Below are positions 1 through 5,431 of a DNA stretch of 5,431 nt, piece by piece. The notes beneath the pieces are model-generated. The model had not been told where the DNA came from. It did not search any database and saw nothing but the letters and a program-made list of their open reading frames with translations. Every line of letters starts with the position of its first letter. Position 1 is the stretch's first letter. Origin of the DNA: Treponema sp. (GTDB taxonomy: Bacteria; Spirochaetota; Spirochaetia; Treponematales; Treponemataceae); the NCBI GenBank assembly GCA_024699205.1, contig JAILQA010000022.1, positions 1 through 5,431 on the forward strand, read 5' to 3'. The translations under genes and the position numbers were made by a program.

Positions 1-2
1 TC

Positions 3-80
3 ACTGCTACAGACCGAAGTGGAAACAAATATGTAGAGGGACCACACAATCTTTATATCGATCCTAATTCAGATTTACCT
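3..80 (+). other. C-terminal tail of an Ig-like unit cut by the window edge
   Basis: The first visible residues read ATDRSGNKYVEGP and then run through YIDPNSDLP to a Pro at residue 26. This matches the closing strand and linker of the complete units further on (AVDKAGN, then D-x-x-x-P). At least one more repeat unit therefore lies upstream, and the gene does not begin near this edge. Confidence 0.7.
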
Positions 81-3000
81 ATCTGTAATATTACTAACCC
101 ATATCCAAATATGCGTGTTGTAGGTAACCTGAACATCGTAGGAACTTGTGTAGATGATGATGCGGTTTCCTATGTTGAATTAGTTTTTGATGATGATATC
201 GATCATCCTGTTAGAGCCGAAGGTCGCGAATTCTGGTCATATTATCTTGATACGCTCAACCTTAACGAAGGTCTTCATACAATAAAAGTTACTGGTTACG
301 ATGTAAACGGATTACCAAGTAAACCAGTCACAATGAACTGGCAGTTGGACAGAAATCAGCCGGTAACAGAAATCCAGGACAAAACCATGGGTATTCTTGT
401 TTCTGGAAAGGTTAATTTCCAGGGTGAAGTATCCGACGGAAACGGTATAAAAGAACTGTATTATTCTCTTGATAATGGAAGATTCTTTACTCCAATCAAA
501 TTAGGAAAAGCAAAAGATACTTCCACAATGCCATTTTCACTTACAATTGATACAAAGCCGCTTCCTGACGGACCATCCGTTCTCTGGTTTAAAGCAGTAG
601 ATAATTCTGGTTCTCAGGGTGTTTATTCTTTCCTTTATTATATTGATAACACAAAACCTGATGTTGATGTAATCTATCCGGCTTCAGACGAATATTCAAA
701 CGGAATGTTTACAATTGCCGGTTATGCAAAAGATACAGTTGGTATTACCGAGTTAACCTGGACTTTTGGTGATGAAAGTGGCGAGTTTGAACTTATTCCA
801 GGTAATCCTTATTGGGCAGTAAACGTAAATACAATTGGTGCAGTAAAAGAACGTTCCCGCAAGTTTACAATTCATGCAGTAGATAAAGCAGGAAACGTTG
901 TAGATAAAGCAGTTAACATTCTTCTTAATCAGGAAGATGATAAACCTGTTGTAGAAATCTCTGACCCTTCACCAGCACAAATCTTTAATGGTGATGATCA
1001 ACTGCTTTTTGTTCGCGGTATTGCCCGTGATGATGATAGCGTAAAATCAGTTAGAATCCAGCTTGATGACAAAGAACCAATAATTCAGGCAACCAGAGGT
1101 GTATTCTATCAGGAATTAGGCAAGGCTTCTGACCTTTCTGCTGGAAACCATAAAATTACAGTAGTCGCAGTAGATGAAAACGATATCGAAGGTAATCCTA
1201 CAGTTGTTCAGATAAGTTCAAAAGGCCTTCCTCCTCAGTTTGAAAATCCATCTATTGTACGAGGAAAAGAATCTCTTCCATTTGAAAACGGCGACGAAAT
1301 CCATCCAGAAAGCAATGCTTCTTTTGGAGTAACCGTAAAATCTGACAGCGGAATTAAAGCCGTTCATACCGAAATGCATTATGGAAAAGGCGGTATTCTT
1401 GAAAACGACGTTGAACTCAAAAATGTTGGTTCCTATAACGCTCTATTCCCTTTCAATTCTGAATCACCAAAAGGCATTATTACCTTTGTTGTAAAAGCAA
1501 CCGATGCAATCGACCGTGTTTCAGAGACAAGATACTACGCTTATGTAACAAATACTTCTGTTGTAAAATCTAATGGAGTACAGATTGTTTTTGATGACAG
1601 TACAGTTTCAGAATCTGGCGTAATTATAAATAATCCTGCCTTCCCTGTAACCGGATATCTTATTGGTGCAAAACTTTCTGCAGTAGAATTAGTTCCTGAA
1701 ACTGATTTTGCAAAAGTTGAAACCTCTGGAAATCTTATAAAATTAATTCCAGGGAATGCAATTGGTAGTTCAGAACCAATCGTTGTTACAGTAACTACCG
1801 ACAAAGGCGAAACTATAGAATCTAAACCGCTTACATTTAAATATGATAAGGTTTTACCAACCCTAAAAATTGACAATCATTCTGAATCCAATTCATTGAA
1901 TGGAAAATCCGGATATGTTTCAATCTCGGGTTCTGTAACTTGTGATACTGGAGTTGGTGGTGTTAGTTACCGAATCTTGGGAGCACAGCCTGAATTAAAA
2001 GCTGGTGTAATTTCTTCAATGAAAGCACTTCCAGCCTCTGATTTTGTTCCTGTTGCAGTAAGCGAAGAAGGAACCTTTAAGATTGGAATTGATACAAGCA
2101 GACTTGGTGATGGTATGTTTGTTGCCGAAGTTATTGCTGAAAGTGCCGGCGGAAATAAAGTTTCTAAGGGAGTTGCAATATCTAATATCCCTGATTTACC
2201 GGAAGGAACTGCTCCAAAAGCTCCTGTAATCAGCTGGCTTGAAGGTATGGATGTTTATGCAGTCGGTGCTTATCAGGGTACAGTCGACAGAGATTTTTAT
2301 GTATTCCCACGCAATGAAATGGTAGAAGGCTCAAATCCACTTGCAGCTTATGTTGTTCCTGATGGTGGAAAAGAAGTTGCTTCCCGATATACAGCATATA
2401 AAGATCCAACTCTCGATGCAAACTTTGCTCTAGTTGATGGCCACAGTTATTACAGTGGAATGACAGTTACACTTCCTTATGGACTTCAGAAAGTTCCAGA
2501 AAATTACGTTTCAGTTTATATTGATACAGGTGCTGTTGTAAGTTCAGTTACCTATGAAATTACAGGTGAAGAAGTTCCTGGCGGCGATAACGTACAGAAG
2601 GGTACTGTAAAACTTGAAAAACCTTTACCTGGAGATACACGCTGGATTGCCGATATTCCATTGAACAATCTTCCTGCCAGAGTAAATCATATTGCTGTAA
2701 CTATAAAAGCTGGTTCTCTTGAAAAAACAATTTCTGGTTCTATTACTGTTGTACGAAATAACGAATCCTATCTTGTTGAAGATACAGAACAAATCTTCAC
2801 TTTTGCAGATTTAGACACAGTTTATGATGCAGATAATGAAAACTGGGTATTAAGTAATAATTCTAAATACTTCCTGTACGCAAATCTTCCTTCTCCAGTT
2901 ACGGCAGAATTGGTTTGCGATGCACCTGGTCTTTTACTTGCCTCAGAGGCTGGAAAGAAGTTCTTTACCTTGTATGCAGAAAAAGATGGCCTTTATAGCG

Positions 3001-5431
3001 ATGTAAAGATTGTATTTACTGATGGCAATGGCACAACTCACGAAACTCCTTACATGAATTTCCTGGCAGACTCAGAAGCTCCTGAACTGAATCTTCAGAC
3101 TCCTGTCCTTCACCAGTGGCTGGGTGACTGGATAAAAGTTTCTGGTACAGCAGCCGATTCTCTTGGTGTTCGCAGCGTAGAATATTCTACAAATAATGGT
3201 GCTTCCTGGACTCCATTTGTAATTCAGGGAACTTCAAACGAAAGCAATATCGGTGTTACCTTCAACGAAGATGTTGAAATTAGTTATCTTCCTGATGGTT
3301 TATTTGGTCTTGATATTCGTGCTATCGATAACGCCGGACATATTAGTGAAGTACATACAGCCTGCTTCAAAGATACAAAAGCACCTCAGGCTACTGTAAT
3401 TCTTCCTCAATCAGATGATGTTATTAATGGTGAAAACCTTCTTGTTATTAAAGTTGAAGATGAAGGCTATTTCAACGATGTTCAGTATGTAATTTGTCCG
3501 GAAGGAAAAGAAGAGGATATAAGAAAGTCTATCGATGTAGGACACGTGGTTACCTGCTATGTTGGTGGTGAAACTATGCCGTTTGATGATTCATTAGCCT
3601 TTGTATTCTCAGATGAAGCTGGAAATAAAAATATTATGGATACCTGGTTCTACAAGGTTGATAGTGAATCTGACCTTCCACGTGCCGAAATCCATGTTCC
3701 GGAAGAGCTTGAAGTAGTAACAAGAGACTTTACTATTTCCGGTATTATTTATGATGATGATGGCGATTCAACAATCTGGTATAGAATAGATGATGGTGAA
3801 TACATACAGATTCCAGAACCAAACACAAGCTTCTCAATCGATGTGCCAATCATTACTATGGCAGATAACGAACACACAGTTTCTGTTTATGCAGTTGACG
3901 TAAATGGTGTTCGCGGACTTGAAACAACAAGAACCTTCAGAGTTTCTCTGGAAGAGCCTAAGGGTGAAGTTGTTGAACCTGCAATTGATGTTTCTGTTTC
4001 TGGCGTAGTAACCCTTTCTGGTGTTGCAAGCGATAAGAACGGTATTGCAAAAGTAGAAGTTTCTCTCGATAACGGTAACTCTTTCAATGATGCAGAAGGT
4101 GGAGAAGACTGGTCTTATACAGTAGATTCCCGTGCAATTCCTGGTGGTACAGAAGTAGTATTCCTTAGAATTACTGATAATTATGGTATCGTTGGACTTT
4201 ATTCAAGTCTTATCAATATCGATAACGATGCTCCTTCAATCACTCTTGATATGCCTGTGGATGATTCGACAACAACTGGTGAATTGTTCTTTGCTGGTTC
4301 GGCATTCGATAACGTAGAAATTACCCGCATGTATGTTACAATCCGCAATATGGAAGAACCATCTTCTGAAGTTGTTGTACGAGATCTCACTGTTGATTAC
4401 ATCATTGGTGAATATCTTGATATTACAGATTTGGATAACGGTTATTATAATATTCAGTTTACTGGTGAAGATATGGCTGGTAATAAAACAAACATCAGCC
4501 GAAATGTTCATCTTGATAAGACCCTGCCACCTGCTCAGGTTGACATTCTTTATCCTATGAATGGTGAACATAAGAACGGTAAATTTAATATTTATGGTCA
4601 GGTTGCTTCTAATCAGAATAGCCCAATCCGTTCTCTGAGACTTTTTGTTGATGATGTTTATGTAAAAGATGCAGAACTGTCAAATACTGGCTTCTTTAAG
4701 ATTTCTATTTCACCAACTTCTCAATATGATTCTGGTGAATACGATATCGATGGTAACCCAATTAAAGTTACAAGAGCCGACTTAACTGACGGTGTACATA
4801 CAATTCGTGTAGATGCAATGCTTGAAAATGGTCAACAGTATTCATCACGCAATCAGACTTTAACTTATAAAACTTACGGTCCTTGGGTAACTCTTGATAA
4901 TTTCGCCTACGGTTATTTTGCTATAAATCGTCCATTCCTTAGGGGAGAAGCCGGTTATACACTTTCCGAAGAAGAAGTATTTAAATTAAAGGCAAAAGAT
5001 ACCAAGAAAGAAGAAAAAGACATGATTGCTGCTAAAGCTGTTGAAAAGATTGAAATAAGTTTAAACAACGGAAAAACTTACGAGCAGCTTTCTACAAAAG
5101 CAAATTGGGCATATCGTGTTGAAAACGAAGATATTCCTGAAGGCTACCACTTTATGCTGGTTCGCGCCACAATGAAGAACGGTGAGACTGCAGTAGAACG
5201 CTTTGTTATTCAAGTTGATAATGCATCTCCTTCTGTAAGATTGATTACTCCAAACAGAGGTGGACATTATAACCAGGAAATGATTGTTTCCGGACTTTCA
5301 CAGGATGATGTTGCCCTCCAGAGTGTAACTGTTGCTCTTCGTAAGGGTGATAAGGCTGGATACGAACTTCCTTCATTTGTTCAGGGCTTGTATCTTGATT
5401 TGCGCTTCTTTGGTCCAATGCTCTTTAACTT
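3..5431 (+). CDS. Giant Ig-like repeat surface protein, partial (both ends outside window)
   Basis: One uninterrupted frame of 1809 codons fills the window. It has no start or stop, so the full protein is larger than 1809 residues. It is built from about 15 divergent Ig-like beta-sandwich units joined by Pro-ended linkers such as DNTKP (residues 215-219), DTKAP (1124-1128), DNDAP (1407-1411) and DNASP (1739-1743). Recurring strands include AVDNSG, AVDKAGN, AIDNAGH and GEDMAGN near unit ends, and G-x-a-x-D-x-x-G-V/I near unit starts. This pattern resembles bacterial Ig-like families such as Big_7. There is no catalytic motif and no membrane segment, and only about seven cysteines, as expected for an exported protein. 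Known proteins of this build act as adhesins, stalks or spacers, so a surface role is inferred. The signal peptide would lie upstream. Divergence between units points to old duplications. The coding call is near certain, the Ig-like fold likely, and the specific function unknown. Confidence 0.97.
81..2201 (+). repeat. First array of seven Ig-like units (protein-level repeats)
   Basis: Seven units lie head to tail, with boundaries placed after the linker proline: 81-362, 363-659, 660-947, 948-1235, 1236-1577, 1578-1859 and 1860-2201 (residues 27-120, 121-219, 220-315, 316-411, 412-525, 526-619, 620-733). Units 1-4 are the clearest. They carry the B-strand/turn motif (GTCVDDDAV, GEVSDGNGI, GYAKDTVGI, GIARDDDSV) and closing strands such as WFKAVDNSG and IHAVDKAGN. 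Units 5-7 are looser. Unit 5 keeps VVKATDAIDR, unit 6 ends in FKYDKVLP, and unit 7 has a longer middle loop around residues 660-680. Similarity is at protein level only and the DNA has diverged, so recent copy-number change looks unlikely. The units probably form an extended rod. Boundaries are good to within about five residues for units 1-4 and less sure for 5-7. Confidence 0.8.
2202..3083 (+). other. Divergent 294-residue block between the two Ig-like arrays
   Basis: Residues 734-1027 stay in frame and look beta-rich, but they lack the regular unit pattern. No D-x-x-x-P linker or A-x-D-x-x-G closing strand appears between IPDLP (ending at residue 733) and DSEAP (ending at 1027). The block contains PKAPVISWLEG near its start, an aromatic and Gly-rich stretch around VDGHSYYSG, a Gly turn EEVPGGDN, and a last part with a Trp and a single Cys (ELVCDAPG, Cys 972). 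Its length would fit two or three diverged beta-sandwich domains or one larger inserted domain, such as a jelly-roll. I do not recognise a family. Because it interrupts the array at about the middle of the visible protein, it may be a functional domain held between spacers. That is inference. Confidence 0.6.
3084..5231 (+). repeat. Second array of seven Ig-like units (protein-level repeats)
   Basis: Units run 3084-3386, 3387-3680, 3681-3959, 3960-4235, 4236-4529, 4530-4883 and 4884-5231 (residues 1028-1128, 1129-1226, 1227-1319, 1320-1411, 1412-1509, 1510-1627, 1628-1743). Hallmarks are clear: GTAADSLGV with EYSTNNGASW, GIIYDDDGDS with YRIDDGEY, GVASDKNGI with VSLDNGNSF, GSAFDNVEI, and closing strands AIDNAGH, DEAGN, AVDVNG, TDNYG and EDMAGN. 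The fourth unit (residues 1320-1411) is the most canonical. The sixth is longer, with an extra segment around residues 1575-1590 before DGVHTIRVDA. The seventh carries a charged insert listed separately. The units are colinear with the first array and presumably continue the same rod. They are diverged in sequence, so they look like old duplications. Confidence 0.82.
4968..5051 (+). other. Lys/Glu-rich, probably helical insert inside an Ig-like unit
   Basis: Residues 1656-1683 contain eight Lys and six Glu within 28 residues, including EEEVFKLKAKD and KKEEKD, with few beta-formers and no Gly or Pro. It sits between the strand RGEAGYTL and the strand KIEISLNNG. In the other units a short D-x-x-G turn occupies that place. 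A surface-exposed helix or flexible charged loop is the simplest reading. It is unlike the Asp/Gly/Val-rich composition of the rest of the protein. Confidence 0.6.
5232..5431 (+). other. Last visible unit, turning into an aromatic-rich segment; cut by window edge
   Basis: Residues 1744-1809 begin like another Ig-like unit: SVRLITP, then GLSQDDVALQSVTVAL. Where the other units have a D-G turn and a later A-x-D strand, this one reads RKGDKAGYELPSF and then GLYLDLRFFGPMLFN, rich in Leu, Phe and Tyr. This could be the start of a different C-terminal domain. Alternating aromatic and small or polar residues would suit an outer-membrane beta-strand, and I have a vague recollection of a similar segment in large Treponema proteins. 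The window ends before this can be judged. Confidence 0.5.

Noticed and set aside
111..113. First in-frame ATG as a possible gene start
   Set aside because: It falls inside the first beta strands of a repeat unit, has no ribosome-binding sequence upstream, and the frame is open and repeat-like before it.
1541..1876. Minus-strand open stretch of 111 codons
   Set aside because: It lies wholly antisense to the continuous + strand frame, which carries clear repeat motifs here. Its composition is what the reverse complement of T- and A-rich codons would give.
4236..4571. Minus-strand open stretch of 111 codons, and an overlapping + strand off-frame stretch at 4333-4560
   Set aside because: Both overlap a well-formed Ig-like unit in the main frame. 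The + strand one looks hydrophobic only because the other frame is rich in T, and there is no support for a separate gene.
465..5081. Sialidase/BNR-type enzyme suggested by the Asp-box-like turns
   Set aside because: The turns are about 200-900 residues apart and embedded in Ig-like units, not in a compact beta-propeller, and no sialidase catalytic residues are recognisable.
2230..5267. Short minus-strand open stretches at 2230-2421, 3887-4087, 4199-4390 and 5061-5267
   Set aside because: All are 63-68 codons, antisense to the main gene, and show no recognisable domain or gene context.
3..5431. CRISPR array, mobile element, RNA gene or phase-variable nucleotide repeat
   Set aside because: The window is coding throughout. 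Repeats exist only at protein level, with diverged DNA; no terminal inverted repeats, tRNA-like folds or long homopolymer or short tandem tracts were seen.

Overview
The whole window lies inside one very large protein-coding gene on the + strand. Reading from base 3, there are 1809 sense codons in a row (bases 3-5429, with two bases of the next codon at 5430-5431) and no stop. Neither the true start nor the stop codon is in the window. Residue n of the visible protein begins at base 3n. The other five frames are broken by stops and hold only short antisense or off-frame shadows.

The protein is a tandem array of divergent Ig-like beta-sandwich units, most 92-118 residues long. Each tends to open with a beta strand after a 'D-x-x-x-P' linker (DNTKP, DTKAP, DNDAP, DKTLP, DNASP). 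A strand with 'G-x-a-x-D-(D/N)-x-G-(V/I)-x-x-V' follows, then often a 'S-L-D-N-G' turn, then a late 'A-V-D-x-x-G-N' strand. Layout: end of a preceding unit (3-80); units 1-7 (81-2201); a 294-residue block that does not follow the unit pattern (2202-3083); units 9-15 (3084-5231), of which unit 15 carries a Lys/Glu-rich insert; and a last unit (5232 onward) that departs from the Ig pattern in an aromatic-rich segment just before the window ends.

This architecture suggests an exported, cell-surface or periplasm-spanning protein used as an adhesin, a structural stalk, or a spacer holding another domain away from the cell. No catalytic domain is visible. GC content is roughly 40 percent by eye, with many T- or A-ending codons (gtt, ctt, tct, gat, gaa, aaa). 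Together with the style of the repeats and the closing 'SFVQGLYLDLRFFG' segment, this is most like a spirochaete, probably a host-associated or rumen Treponema. That assignment is an inference from remembered resemblance, not a search result.

There is no intergenic DNA here, so no promoter, terminator, RNA gene, CRISPR array or mobile element can be expected or supported.
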